A DNA stretch of 64,000 nt from Verrucomicrobiota bacterium JB022 (GCA_030673845.1 JAUTCQ010000020.1:1-64000), one strand, 5' to 3'. Positions 10,201 through 18,708 are shown, counted from the first letter of the stretch. The notes: generated by a model from the sequence alone, not told the origin. Translations and numbers: made by a program.

Positions 10201-12489
10201 GCTGTAGGGCAGCATCCAGTTGCCATTGGCATCGACGCTGGCCGTGCCGATCAGGCCAAGGCCGCTGACTTCAACTTCCACACGGGAGAGCGGTTCGGCG
10301 GTGCCGATCACGGTAAAGCCGCCTTCGGAGGCCGCCACGACTTCGATCACCGGCGCGTCGGGCACGACGGTTTCGATCTCGATCACAAAGGGCAGCGAGT
10401 AGTCGTCCTGGCCGTTATCGAGGCGGGCCAGAAGGTAGTGGCTGCCATCGGCCAAGGCCGTTTCGTAAGGGAACGTCCAAGCGCCGCTGGCGTCGGCCAC
10501 CGCCGTGCCGTCGTCGCTGCCGCCCACGCGAGAGACGATGACGGTCGAGCCTGGGGGCGCGATGCCGGAGAGCGTGGGCATGTTGTCGTTGGTCAAGTGG
10601 TCGCCAGCGGAGTGCCCGGCGTCGTCGCTAAAGCCGGTGATGGAGGGGGCGGTCGCGGTGGAGCTGAGCACGGGCACGATGTCCGGGGCGGGCGGCAAGG
10701 TCATGCCGTCGCCCAGGTAATAGTCGATCATGTGCGACTGGAGGTAGCCCTTGACGGTAAAGCCGGCCCGGTAGGTGGGGTTGTGGGGCAGCGTGTAGAG
10801 GCGCACGTCGGTCGGGATCGGCGTGGTGTAGATCATCAACTCCGTGCGGTCGGAATTTTCGAAGAGTACTTCTTCGCGCCAGTCGCCCATGATGTCGCCG
10901 TAAAACTGGGCCGCGTCGCGCCAGGAATCGACCGCACCATCATTACCGGCCGAGAGCAGGTTGATCGTGCCGCCGGTAGTCGGGTCCCACTTTTCGACGA
11001 TCTCGCGGTTGAGGTTTTCGCTCATCACGTCGCCATCCCACCAGATGCGGAAGTTGGGCCACGGGCGGCGCGGGTTGGGCGAGATGACGCTGCCGTCCTC
11101 GATTTCGTGGATGCCGTGGAACGACCAGTATTCGTAGCCGCGGTGCGCTGCGCTGATGTCGGCGGCCGTGCCGCGCCCGGTGTCTTCGATCCCGCCAAAG
11201 TGCTGGTGGATCATCTCGCCGGTGGCGGCATCGTAGACGTAGTAGAGCAACCCGCTGCCGTTGTTTTGCTGGATGCCAAAGCCTTCCAGGCCGGGGCGGT
11301 CGGGGTCGAGATCGCCGATGTGGAAGCGGTCGCCGTGCACGACGCCCTGATCCTTGAGGTTGTAGAGCACGGTGCCGTCGTCATCGAGCACGTAACCGCC
11401 ATCACAGACTTCGTCGCGGCCGTCGCCATCGACATCGGCAATGCGGATCTGGTGGAAGTTGGGGTAGTCGACTTCGCTGCCGGGCGCGAACTTCCAACGC
11501 TGGGTCAAGTCGGTGCCGTCGAAGTCCCAGGTCGTCACCATAACATTGAAGGCGCCGCTGCCGATACGGTTCTTGGCCTTGAAGACAAAGCTGGGCTTTT
11601 CGCCATCGAGGTAGGCAATGCCGAAGTGGCCGGCCACGGTGCCGTCGGCGATATAGTCGGTCGGCACCGGGGCGGTGGCACGGGGGCCGCCGGTCATCCC
11701 GTCGAGCACCGAGACGAACTGGGTCATGTTATCGCCGTAGGTGAACTCGCTGTCGTCGCCATAGGTGACGCCATTGGCCGTGATGATCACCACCTCGGAG
11801 AGACCGTCGCCATCGAGGTCGTAAACCGTAACGCCGTCGTTGTGGCCCGCACTGATGGTGGAGGCGGGCGGCTCGATGTTGTCGGGGTCGACGGAATTGG
11901 GGCCGAAGTCGACGCGCCAGAGGAAGGTGCCGTCGCTCAGATAGGCGTCGAGCAGGCAGGGCCTCCCCGTCACGGAAGGCAGGCGGTTGACGATGTAATC
12001 GTACTCGCCGTCGCCGTTGAGATCGCCCACCCAAGCAGTGTGGACGTAGGTAGCCCAAGGCGTGGGCTCGAGCGGCACGCTGAAGTAGGGCCGGTCGGAT
12101 GCATTGGCGGGCAGCGTGTAGGCGGCACTGGCCTGAAGCTCCGTGCCGTTGATCACAGGCCGCACAAAATAGGCGTTCGGGACGCTGAGGTCGGCCGTGG
12201 TATCGGTAAAGTTGGTGCCGGCGGCGAGCGGCTCGGCGTTCAGCTTCACGGCCATGCCATCGTTGGCCGAGCGGTAGAGGTTGAACGGCAGGTCTTGCGG
12301 CTCGTAGCCGAGCAAACGCCAACTGACGAAAACGCTGTTGTCGGTATTGCGAATGGCGACGACGCCACGGCCCAGATTTTCCATCTGGCGCTGCGCTTCT
12401 ACCGCCTGAAATGCGGCAGTGGAGGCAAGCAAGGTAGCGAAGAGGCGCCCGTATTTACGTAGATACGTGCAAGGGCAGAGATACTGCAT
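7288..12489 (-). CDS. Multidomain rhamnogalacturonan lyase (PL11) with repeat stalk
   Basis: The 1733-aa secreted protein has a signal peptide (about 1-33). The PL11 domain (about 35-620) begins with MENLGRGVVAIRN and SWRLLGY and carries many Asp-rich DLDGDGxSE/DGDGRDE calcium-binding loops of the eight-bladed propeller fold. It should cleave the rhamnogalacturonan I backbone by beta-elimination. Four or five Ig-like modules follow (about 625-960), with repeats such as GTAxANGxGEWxFxY. A long repetitive beta-strand region of autotransporter-associated type (about 960-1560; motifs GAGTLVL, GAGHLVLSG, GTxTLNGGTL) comes next. The last ~130 residues include DYNGDGISNFLAFAFGIDP and a Y-rich beta domain typical of Verrucomicrobia secreted proteins. 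No transporter barrel is present, so the stalk is probably for surface display. Divergent from GH3. Confidence 0.9.
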   Translation of the reverse strand: MQYLCPCTYLRKYGRLFATLLASTAAFQAVEAQRQMENLGRGVVAIRNTDNSVFVSWRLLGYEPQDLPFNLYRSANDGMAVKLNAEPLAAGTNFTDTTADLSVPNAYFVRPVINGTELQASAAYTLPANASDRPYFSVPLEPTPWATYVHTAWVGDLNGDGEYDYIVNRLPSVTGRPCLLDAYLSDGTFLWRVDFGPNSVDPDNIEPPASTISAGHNDGVTVYDLDGDGLSEVVIITANGVTYGDDSEFTYGDNMTQFVSVLDGMTGGPRATAPVPTDYIADGTVAGHFGIAYLDGEKPSFVFKAKNRIGSGAFNVMVTTWDFDGTDLTQRWKFAPGSEVDYPNFHQIRIADVDGDGRDEVCDGGYVLDDDGTVLYNLKDQGVVHGDRFHIGDLDPDRPGLEGFGIQQNNGSGLLYYVYDAATGEMIHQHFGGIEDTGRGTAADISAAHRGYEYWSFHGIHEIEDGSVISPNPRRPWPNFRIWWDGDVMSENLNREIVEKWDPTTGGTINLLSAGNDGAVDSWRDAAQFYGDIMGDWREEVLFENSDRTELMIYTTPIPTDVRLYTLPHNPTYRAGFTVKGYLQSHMIDYYLGDGMTLPPAPDIVPVLSSTATAPSITGFSDDAGHSAGDHLTNDNMPTLSGIAPPGSTVIVSRVGGSDDGTAVADASGAWTFPYETALADGSHYLLARLDNGQDDYSLPFVIEIETVVPDAPVIEVVAASEGGFTVIGTAEPLSRVEVEVSGLGLIGTASVDANGNWMLPYSGDPLTAGSHTVSAVAEDPAGNLSSAAQKTLDADVAVPSVGGVVTDTGVDDADGITTDGALVFSGTASAGATVSILQLGGGVIGTATANGSGEWEFDYSGTTLEPGSYTFVAISSDGLGSVLFPVTVDQMAPTVASVELISPESSTSSATAATFRVTFSEAVAGVDAADFALALGSSLTGTISTVEPAEGNAFDVTVEPLDGAGTLQLTVNAAGTGITDVAGNALNGGFAEGDVFTRVLLGSGTWTHSLTGGNWSDNANWEGGIVADGLDQTANFATVDVEETLEVVLDQPRRITHLNFGDADASSAGNWLISNGSGAGSELTLAGDLQGPSITVDGLAAESTATIAVPLAGTAGFAKRGAGTLVLASEGSLSGSINVDAGQLIVDTAASYRPGSIAVNGGGNTFRIAGGEIVSDGDADINGAGALIIDGGTASFGRIYGSNNSGNVAILNDGLLIASTVEFRRSTAGSVSYNDGLIIRGGEAQLGDIHLGTANSNAAMSVEGGTVSVTGPIMLGNQSTGGRGGHLRVTGGSFYATNLVDGLVIVRGNNNGSVAQFLGGTSVVDRIKLGFDETITLGTATLTLNGGTLYVGAGGIERRGTGDFVSNVSLVSGTLGAKSDWSTQVPLALSGEGDVTVHTANINGDARDITLAGDISGSGGIVKTGAGHLVLSGNSSFAGALAVQEGELVANGTIGGDAALTVAGGRLSGGGIVDRAVALQNGGTLAPGAATPGTGLTVSSLDWQAGGMLEFVLGGSTSTLSVTGALGKSGEGSHVIRISAGSGVEAGQVYTLAAFGSTDLTAADITVESLTPGLGGEVSISGGTLSVTLVAMATSYAQYAASIFPVGAENTGATDDYNGDGISNFLAFAFGIDPITGEGHGNLPQASGLGAYEDGAAVTLTYTRPQNVAVEYHYEISTDLTTWTALDADAAPGYEIISVEDNEDLTETVQAHIRHPDASKFFVRVVAEDPTL

Positions 12490-12741
12490 ATTGGAGGAGT
12501 GGTGGGGTTAGGGCCCGTCGGTAGGAGCAACACGGGCTCCGTTTGGGGGTAGTCGCCGTCACAGGAAGGCAAAACTGCGGTGCCCGTTGACCGCCATCAT
12601 AATTCCTGACGGCTCTGAAAAGAATCCCTTGTTTCAGGGATATTGGAGGTAAACCGCTGAAATCTGGCGCATTTAGTCACATATAACGCGCAAAACCGCA
12701 CGCTTTACGATTGGCCAAGGCCGCGCAAACGATCAAACTCG
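12490..12741. promoter_or_regulatory. Divergent promoter region between PL11 and GH3 genes
   Basis: These 252 bases contain no gene. They hold the dyad operator candidate at 12624-12641 and a TTGGCCAA palindrome (12713-12720) just before GH3. The leader on the PL11 side reads CACTCCTCCAAT before the ATG, with no Shine-Dalgarno site. No convincing -35/-10 pair could be fixed by eye. Confidence 0.6.
12624..12641. promoter_or_regulatory. Perfect dyad operator candidate ATCCCT-N6-AGGGAT
   Basis: ATCCCT (12624-12629) and AGGGAT (12636-12641) are perfect inverted halves around TGTTTC. The site lies 135 bases upstream of PL11 and 101 bases upstream of GH3, so it could control both. The same spacer and one intact half recur upstream of the GH2 gene. 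Confidence 0.55.
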
Positions 12742-15240
12742 ATGCCATCCCCTGCCATGACAACCGTATCAAAACCCCGACTCCCCGCCTCCCTCGCGTT
12801 TGCATGCGCCTTGTTCGCAACGGCTTCCGCGTGGGCAGCTCCCGCCATGAAGCCCCAACCTGCTCCCGAGATCTACCATGATGGCTGGATCGACCTGAAC
12901 AAGAACGGAGAAATGGACCCGTATGAGGATCCATCCTTACCTGAAGACGCGCGCATCGACGACTTGCTGGGCCGCATGACGCTGGAAGAAAAGACGGCGC
13001 AGATGACGACCCTCTACGGTTTCCCTCGCGTGCTCAAAGATGAGCTGCCTACCTCGCAGTGGAAGGAGCGGATGTGGAAGGACGGCATCGGCAATATCGA
13101 CGAGCACATGAACGGCAACGAGGGCTGGGATGGCGGCCTCCCCAACCCGGAGCACGATCTCCCCTGGGCCAAGCACACGGCGGCCATCCACGAGGTGCAG
13201 CGGTGGTTCATCGAAGAAACGCGGCTGGGCATCCCGGTCGACTTTACCAACGAGGGCATCCGCGGTCTGATGCACTCCGAGGCCACGAGCTTCCCCGCCC
13301 AGCTGGGCGTAGCCAGCACCTGGAACCCGGAGCTGGTGCGCGAGATTGGCCGGGTGACGGGCAGCGAGGCCAAGGCGCTCGGCTACAGCAACGTCTATTC
13401 CCCCGTGCTCGACGTGGCCCGCGACCCGCGTTGGGGCCGCATCATCGAGAGCTACGGCGAAGACCCCTTTCTCATCTCCGAGCTGGGCCTGCAACAAGTC
13501 CTGGGGATCCAGGAGCAGGGCGTGGCCTCGACCCTCAAGCACTACGCCGTCTACGGCATTCCCAAGGGGGGGCGCGACGGCCATGCCCGCACCGATCCGC
13601 ACGCGACCTGGAGCGAAGTCCAGACGATGTACCTGGCGCCTTTCCGCAAGGCGATCCGTGAGGGTGGCGCGCTGGGCGTGATGTCTTCCTACAACGATTA
13701 TGATGGGGTGCCGGTGCAGAGCAGCTCGCTCTTTCTGCAAGACATCCTGCGCGACGAGTGGGGCTTCGAGGGCTATGTCGTCTCCGACAGCGCGGCGGTG
13801 GAGTTTATCCACGAGAAACACCGCGTAGCCCCTACCCCCAAGGAAGCGATCCGCCTGTCCGTCGAGGCCGGGCTGAATGTGCGCACCAACTTTACCCCGC
13901 CCGAAGAATATGCGGAGCCCCTGCGCGAGCTGGTGCGCGATGGCAGCCTTTCGATGGAGGTGATCGACGCCCGGGTGCGCGACATCCTGCGTGTGAAGTT
14001 CCGCCTTGGCCTCTTCGACCGCCCCTTTGCCGCCGACCCGGCCAAAGCGGCCGACGTCGTGCGCGCGCCGGAGCACATGGCCACGGCGGCCCAGGCCGCG
14101 CGGGAGTCGATCATCCTGCTCAAGAACGAGGGGGGCCTGTTGCCACTCGATGCCGGGAAGCTCAAGCGCGTGCTCGTGACCGGCCCGATGTCGGACCATA
14201 ACCGCGCCTGGTGGAGCCGCTACGGCGCCCAGCATCTCGACTTTACCACCCCGCTGGAGGGTCTGCGCGCCGCGCTGGAAGGCAAATGCGAGATCGACTT
14301 TGTGAAGGGAGTCGAAGCTGCCGACGAGAATTGGCCGCTGAGCGACGTCTACAAAGAGCCGCCGTCGGCCGACGTGCGCGCGGGGATCGAGGCCGCCGTG
14401 GCCGCCGCCCGCAATGCGGACGTGATCATCGCGTGCCTCGGCGAGACCGACGAGCAGTGCCGCGAATCGCGCAGCCGCATCAGCCTCGACCTGCCGGGCT
14501 ATCAGGAGGAGTTGCTGCGTGCACTCCACGCGACGGGCAAGCCGGTGGTGCTCGTGCTTTCCAACGGACGCCCGCTGAGCACCCAGTTTGCCGCCCGCCA
14601 AGTGCCCGCGATCCTCGAAATGTGGTTCCCGGGCGAAGACGGCGGCACGGCACTCGCCGAGGTGCTGCTGGGCGATTACAACCCGGCGGGTCGCCTGCCG
14701 GTGACGGTGCCGCAGTCGGTCGGCCAGCTGCCCTTCAACTTCCCGACCAAGCCGGGAGCGCAGGCGCAGGACTACGGGCAAGTGGAAGGCCCGCTCTACC
14801 CCTTTGGCCACGGCTTGAGCTACACCCAGTTTGGCTATGCCGGGCTGGAGGTGACGCCCAAGCGGAGCACCGCCGATCACGACATCCGCGTGCGCGTCAC
14901 CGTTACCAACAAGGGGCAGCGCGCGGGCGACGAAGTGGTGCAGCTCTATTTGCGCGACGACTACAGCAGCGTGACGACTTACGAGCAGCAACTGCGGGGC
15001 TTCCAACGGGTGCACCTCGCGCCGGGCGAAAGCCGCGTGGTGGAGTTCACGCTCGACCGCGAAGACCTGCAGCTGTTCGACGCGAAGCAGCAATGGGTGG
15101 TCGAGCCGGGCCGCTTTACCGTAATGATCGGGGCCTCTTCGGCGGACATTCGCCAGACGACCACCTTCACCATCACCGATGAGGAAGGCCAGGCGCCGGA
15201 AGAGGTCGCCATCAACGATGAGTGGATCGACCCGGTGTAA
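12742..15240 (+). CDS. Secreted glycoside hydrolase family 3 (beta-glucosidase/xylosidase)
   Basis: The 832-aa protein has a signal peptide (about 1-34; an alternative ATG is five codons in). A short EF-hand-like segment, DLNKNGEMDPYED, precedes the GH3 barrel (about 70-390). NVYSPVLDVARDPRWGR and KHYAVYG (K266-H267) are substrate-binding motifs, and D349 in VVSDS is the expected nucleophile. The C-terminal alpha/beta sandwich (about 430-650) and a fibronectin-III-like domain (about 735-805) complete the usual three-part GH3 layout. It should remove terminal beta-glucose or beta-xylose from oligosaccharides in the periplasm or outside. The XylR-like regulator starts four bases after its stop and is surely co-transcribed. 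No Shine-Dalgarno site precedes the ATG. Confidence 0.9.
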   Translation: MPSPAMTTVSKPRLPASLAFACALFATASAWAAPAMKPQPAPEIYHDGWIDLNKNGEMDPYEDPSLPEDARIDDLLGRMTLEEKTAQMTTLYGFPRVLKDELPTSQWKERMWKDGIGNIDEHMNGNEGWDGGLPNPEHDLPWAKHTAAIHEVQRWFIEETRLGIPVDFTNEGIRGLMHSEATSFPAQLGVASTWNPELVREIGRVTGSEAKALGYSNVYSPVLDVARDPRWGRIIESYGEDPFLISELGLQQVLGIQEQGVASTLKHYAVYGIPKGGRDGHARTDPHATWSEVQTMYLAPFRKAIREGGALGVMSSYNDYDGVPVQSSSLFLQDILRDEWGFEGYVVSDSAAVEFIHEKHRVAPTPKEAIRLSVEAGLNVRTNFTPPEEYAEPLRELVRDGSLSMEVIDARVRDILRVKFRLGLFDRPFAADPAKAADVVRAPEHMATAAQAARESIILLKNEGGLLPLDAGKLKRVLVTGPMSDHNRAWWSRYGAQHLDFTTPLEGLRAALEGKCEIDFVKGVEAADENWPLSDVYKEPPSADVRAGIEAAVAAARNADVIIACLGETDEQCRESRSRISLDLPGYQEELLRALHATGKPVVLVLSNGRPLSTQFAARQVPAILEMWFPGEDGGTALAEVLLGDYNPAGRLPVTVPQSVGQLPFNFPTKPGAQAQDYGQVEGPLYPFGHGLSYTQFGYAGLEVTPKRSTADHDIRVRVTVTNKGQRAGDEVVQLYLRDDYSSVTTYEQQLRGFQRVHLAPGESRVVEFTLDREDLQLFDAKQQWVVEPGRFTVMIGASSADIRQTTTFTITDEEGQAPEEVAINDEWIDPV

Positions 15241-15244
15241 GACG

Positions 15245-16387
15245 ATGCCGACCGCCCTGCCCGCTCATCCTTTGCCCGGCTCCCGCCAGCGGGTGTTGAT
15301 CGCCCTCTACTGGTGGGAAGACCGTGTATTCGAGGGCGTGGCCAAGGTGGCGGCCGAGCACGGCTGGGTGCTCGACTGCCGGATGCGGTGGACCCATTCG
15401 GCGCAAGCCTTCGCGCAATGGCGGGGCGATGGCATTATCGCCAACCCGGGGGCCTCCAGGCGGCTTGTGCCACTGGTCGACCTGCTGGAACGCGCTACAG
15501 TGCCCATCGTGGGGCTGCAGACCTTTGGCGACTACCGCTCGACCGCGCGTGTGCTGGTCGACCACCGGGAGATCGGGCGGCTGGCGGCGGAGCACTTCCT
15601 CGCCCTGGGGTTCCGCCAGCTGGCTTTTGTGCGCTTCGCGGACAACCCGATCGAGCGCGCCCGTAGCGAGGGCTACCGTGAAACTGCTCAGGCTGCCGGC
15701 GCGGCGTTTTGCGAGATCCCTTTTGCCCAGCTTCGCGAGCGGCTGGCCGAGCTGCCGCTGCCGGTGGCCCTTTGGGCGCTGAACGACGTCAATGCGCTCG
15801 AAGTCACCACTGCCTGTCTCGAAGCCGGCTACCGTATTCCCGAACAAGTGGCGATCCTCGGGGCCGACGACACCCGGATCGTCTGCGACCTGGCAGAAGT
15901 GCCCCTCTCCAGCATCGACTGTAACCACGAGCGCCAAGGCTATGAAGCGGCCCAACTGCTGCAGCGGCTGATGGCGGGGGAAGGAGGTGCCGGCGAGCCG
16001 ATCCTCATCCCGCCGACCGGCGTCACCAGCCGCAAGTCGACCGATACCATTGCCGTGCCCGATCTCCCCACCACGCAGGCCCTCCGGCTGATTCGCGACC
16101 GTTTTCGCGAGCCGCTGCGCGTCGAAGAGATTGCGCAGCAGGTGGGCGTTTCCTCGCGGCGGCTGCAGGCATCCTTCCGCGCGCATCTGGGCTTCACGAT
16201 GGTGCACGAGCTGGCGCGGGTGCGGGTAGAGCACGCCTGTACGCTGCTGGCCGATCCCGAACTGAAGCTCGACGCCGTGGCCTACGAAAGCGGCTTTTCC
16301 AGTCGCTTCCACTTTATCCGCGCCTTCCAGCGTATTACGGGCGAGACGCCGAGCGCCTTGCGCAAGTCACTGCTCGCCCACCCGTAG
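15245..16387 (+). CDS. XylR-type transcription regulator (sugar-binding domain plus AraC HTH)
   Basis: The 380-aa protein joins a LacI/GalR-like periplasmic-binding fold (about 10-275; motifs RVLVDHREIGRLAAEHFLALG and VAILGADD) to a C-terminal AraC double helix-turn-helix (about 285-375; VEEIAQQVGVSSRRLQ, VAYESGFSSRFHFIRAFQRITG). This layout is that of E. coli XylR, which binds D-xylose and activates xylose genes. The start was set at 15245, four bases after the GH3 stop; longer in-frame extensions would overlap GH3 without adding a domain. The ligand is probably the sugar released by GH3, which is inference. Its 3' end overlaps the convergent MOSC gene by 21 bases. Confidence 0.88.
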   Translation: MPTALPAHPLPGSRQRVLIALYWWEDRVFEGVAKVAAEHGWVLDCRMRWTHSAQAFAQWRGDGIIANPGASRRLVPLVDLLERATVPIVGLQTFGDYRSTARVLVDHREIGRLAAEHFLALGFRQLAFVRFADNPIERARSEGYRETAQAAGAAFCEIPFAQLRERLAELPLPVALWALNDVNALEVTTACLEAGYRIPEQVAILGADDTRIVCDLAEVPLSSIDCNHERQGYEAAQLLQRLMAGEGGAGEPILIPPTGVTSRKSTDTIAVPDLPTTQALRLIRDRFREPLRVEEIAQQVGVSSRRLQASFRAHLGFTMVHELARVRVEHACTLLADPELKLDAVAYESGFSSRFHFIRAFQRITGETPSALRKSLLAHP

Positions 16388-16855
16388 CCAGCCGCTTTGG
16401 CGGATGCGGCAGCGAAGGCCTCCCCTGCCCTTCAGCCACTGAAAAGCGCCGGTCGTAATCGCCTCGTCCATCCAGTAGCAGGGCGCGCATTCCTCGCTGC
16501 CTTCCAGCTCCACTTCCCCAAGGAAGAAGCGGCTACCGATGAGCGCATTGAGGTCGAGCCCGCGCACCAGCACGTTGCGCCGAAACGCCGCCGGGTCGAT
16601 CTCCGGTAGGGCAAACGCGCATTGCAGGGCGTCGATCACCGCGCCGTCGATCAGGGTCAGCTGGCCCTTGAAATCGGGCTTGTGGTCGTAATAGCGGTCG
16701 CCCACCAGCCCTTTGCCCGCGTGGCATTCCACCGCGTCCACCTCGACCACACCGTGATCGAGGCGGCCTTTGCCGTGGCGGCCCTTGAAGTCGTGGCCCG
16801 GCGAGATCCAGATGCGCTCGATCCGGGCGGGCGACGTTGTCGGTTCAATAGACAT
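16367..16855 (-). CDS. MOSC domain protein
   Basis: The 162-aa protein has the MOSC beta-barrel motifs GLVGDRYYD, GQLTLID and RRNVLVRGLDLNALIG, and the conserved cysteine in CAPCYWMD. MOSC domains bind molybdenum cofactor or carry sulfur in sulfurases and mARC/YiiM-type reductases. Its start codon lies within the last codons of the CysJ-like gene (11-base overlap), so translation is probably coupled. Position at the end of the nitrate run suggests a role in cofactor handling for NasA or in reduction of N-hydroxylated compounds with the diflavin protein as electron donor; both are inference. Alternative: stand-alone YiiM-like reductase. Confidence 0.85.
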   Translation of the reverse strand: MSIEPTTSPARIERIWISPGHDFKGRHGKGRLDHGVVEVDAVECHAGKGLVGDRYYDHKPDFKGQLTLIDGAVIDALQCAFALPEIDPAAFRRNVLVRGLDLNALIGSRFFLGEVELEGSEECAPCYWMDEAITTGAFQWLKGRGGLRCRIRQSGWLRVGEQ

Positions 16856-18569
16856 CGCGGAGGTAGCGCTTGTTGCGCTTCAGCTCCTCAACGTAGGCGG
16901 CGGCTCCCTCGGCGTCGATGCCTTTATGCTCGGCCACGACGGCATGCAAGGCGGCGTCGACATCCTTGGCCATGCGCGAAGCGTCGCCGCAGACGTAGAC
17001 GTGTGCGCCCTCTTCGAGCCAGCGAAACAGCTCCGCGCCTTCGTCCTGCATGCGGTGCTGCACGTAGATCTTGCGCTCCTGGTCGCGCGAAAAGGCGAGG
17101 CTGAGGCGGCTGAGCACGCCGTCGGTGCGGAAGCTTTCCAGCTCGTCGCGGTAGAGGAAGTCGCAGCTCGATTTCTGGTCGCCGAAGAAGAGCCAGTTGC
17201 GGCCTCCGCCGACGTGCTTGCGCTCGTGCAGGAAGGCGCGGAAGGGCGCGATGCCGGTGCCGGGCCCGATCATGATGACGGGCGTCTCCGGCTGCGCGGG
17301 CAGCTTGAAGTGGGCGTTGGCCTGCAGGTAGACCCCCACCTTGCTGCCAACCTCGCAGCAGGCCAGAAAGTCCGAACAGACGCCCTTGCGACCGCGCCCA
17401 TGCGTCTCATAGCGCACGCGGCCCACCGTCAGGTGCACCTCGCCGGGGTTGGCGCGCGGGCTGGACGAGATCGAATAGAGGCGCGGCTGGAGCTTCTTCA
17501 GGCTTTGCACCAGCGCATCCGCATTCTCGAACTGCGGGCGATAGTCGGTAAAGAGGTCGATCAGCTCCCGGCCATCGGCGTAGGCGGCAAACTTCTCGGC
17601 TTCGGCGCACAGCTCGTCGAGCGTAGCGTCGCAGCGGGCGGCCATTGCCTGGGCCAGCGGCAACGTGAGGCGAGAGATGTCGCGCTCGGTACTCAGGACC
17701 TCCTGCAACGTGCCGCCCGCGACCGCATCGTCCGGCTTCAGGCCTGCCGCAGCGATCAAATCGGCCACGGCGGAGGAGCAGTTACGTGGGTAAACGCCCA
17801 ACACATCGCCCGGCTCGTAGCTAAGGCCGGAGCCTGCGAGCGAAAACGCTACATGCCGGGTCTCCTTGCCCGAGCCGGGTCCATTGAGCACACGGTTGTC
17901 CACGATCTCGGCCATGAAGGGATTGCGCTTGGAGTATTCGGGCGCGGCGTCTTCTTCGGGCTCGGAAACACTGATCTGCGGTGCCTTCCCGGCGGCGGAC
18001 TCGTCCCGTGCCTCTTCGAGCACCTGCTTGACCCAGCCTTCAAAGGGCTCGTCGTAGTCCACATCGCAATCGACCCGGTCGAGGATACGGGTGGCGCCAA
18101 GGGCTTCGAGTCGAGCATCGAAATCCTTGCCCGTCTGGCAAAAGTCCGGGTAGTTGGAGTCGCCCAAGGCCAGCACGGCGAAGCGGAGGCCGTCGAGCTG
18201 CGGCGCACCTTCGGCGTGGAGGAAGTCGTAGAGCGCACGGGCGTTGTCCGGCGGCTCACCCTCGCCGTAGGTGCTGGTGATGATCAGGACCGTCTGGGCG
18301 TCCTTGAGCTGCGCCGGGTCGAAGGCGGCCATGTCCGAGACCTTCACCGCGTAACCCGCCTTTTCGCCCGCCTTGCGGGTCTGCTTGGCGAGACCCTCGG
18401 CGTTGCCGGTCTGCGAGCCGTAGAGCACGGTCAACGTCTGGGCGGGCGCGGCGTTCTCGGCTTCACCCTCGCGCTCGGAAAAGAGCCCGGCGAGGAATCC
18501 GTTGAGCCAGGAGCGCTGTTCGATGGTAAACGGCGCGTTATCGGGAATGAAGGGCAATGTCGCAGGCAT
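16845..18569 (-). CDS. cysJ: CysJ-like NADPH diflavin reductase
   Basis: Starting at MPATLPFIPDN gives 574 aa. A flavodoxin domain (about 35-185; LYGSQTGNAEGLA, TSTYGEGEPPDNA, LALGDSNYPDFC) binds FMN. A FAD-binding domain with its connecting region (about 220-440; RLYSISSSP) and an NADP-binding domain (about 445-574; GPGTGIAPFRAFL, ending LRDVY) follow. This is the complete set for the sulfite reductase flavoprotein. No haemoprotein CysI partner is adjacent, although NirA belongs to the same sirohaem family. Its place directly behind nasA suggests that it passes electrons from NADPH to NasA or NirA, as similar diflavin proteins do in some nitrate clusters. A 139-base gap with a long inverted repeat separates it from nasA. 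The leader has CCACCTCC and no Shine-Dalgarno site. Confidence 0.85.
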   Translation of the reverse strand: MPATLPFIPDNAPFTIEQRSWLNGFLAGLFSEREGEAENAAPAQTLTVLYGSQTGNAEGLAKQTRKAGEKAGYAVKVSDMAAFDPAQLKDAQTVLIITSTYGEGEPPDNARALYDFLHAEGAPQLDGLRFAVLALGDSNYPDFCQTGKDFDARLEALGATRILDRVDCDVDYDEPFEGWVKQVLEEARDESAAGKAPQISVSEPEEDAAPEYSKRNPFMAEIVDNRVLNGPGSGKETRHVAFSLAGSGLSYEPGDVLGVYPRNCSSAVADLIAAAGLKPDDAVAGGTLQEVLSTERDISRLTLPLAQAMAARCDATLDELCAEAEKFAAYADGRELIDLFTDYRPQFENADALVQSLKKLQPRLYSISSSPRANPGEVHLTVGRVRYETHGRGRKGVCSDFLACCEVGSKVGVYLQANAHFKLPAQPETPVIMIGPGTGIAPFRAFLHERKHVGGGRNWLFFGDQKSSCDFLYRDELESFRTDGVLSRLSLAFSRDQERKIYVQHRMQDEGAELFRWLEEGAHVYVCGDASRMAKDVDAALHAVVAEHKGIDAEGAAAYVEELKRNKRYLRDVY

Positions 18570-18597
18570 GGATCGAAAAGGTGGAGGTGGAAAATTG

Positions 18598-18697
18598 GAA
18601 CAGGAGTTAAAAGGAGTTAAAAAGAGTCTGATTACAGGTGGGTTCAGGCTCATGGTCGTTTTCTGCAACTCCTTTTCACTCTTTTTAACTCCTGTTC
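18598..18697. repeat. Inverted-repeat element 1 (AGGAGTT family), nasA/cysJ gap
   Basis: The left arm (18598-18628) and right arm (18667-18697) are 31 bases each. Fifteen terminal bases beginning GAACAGGAGTT are perfectly inverted, and most of the rest pairs allowing G-U. The arms themselves contain two tandem AGGAGTTAAA units. The element nearly fills the gap between nasA and the CysJ-like gene, so a transcript would form a long hairpin. Confidence 0.8.
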
Positions 18698-18708
18698 ATA
18701 ATCGTTAT

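Noticed and set aside
7270-12462. A 1730-codon open frame on the plus strand, opposite the PL11 gene
   Set aside because: It mirrors the PL11 gene almost end to end and has the His/Val/Asp/Gly/Arg-rich composition of an antisense shadow of a GC-rich gene. It shows no domain, whereas the minus strand encodes a signal peptide and recognised modules.
12937-15093. A 718-codon antisense frame opposite GH3
   Set aside because: Same shadow composition; GH3 has all catalytic motifs on the plus strand.
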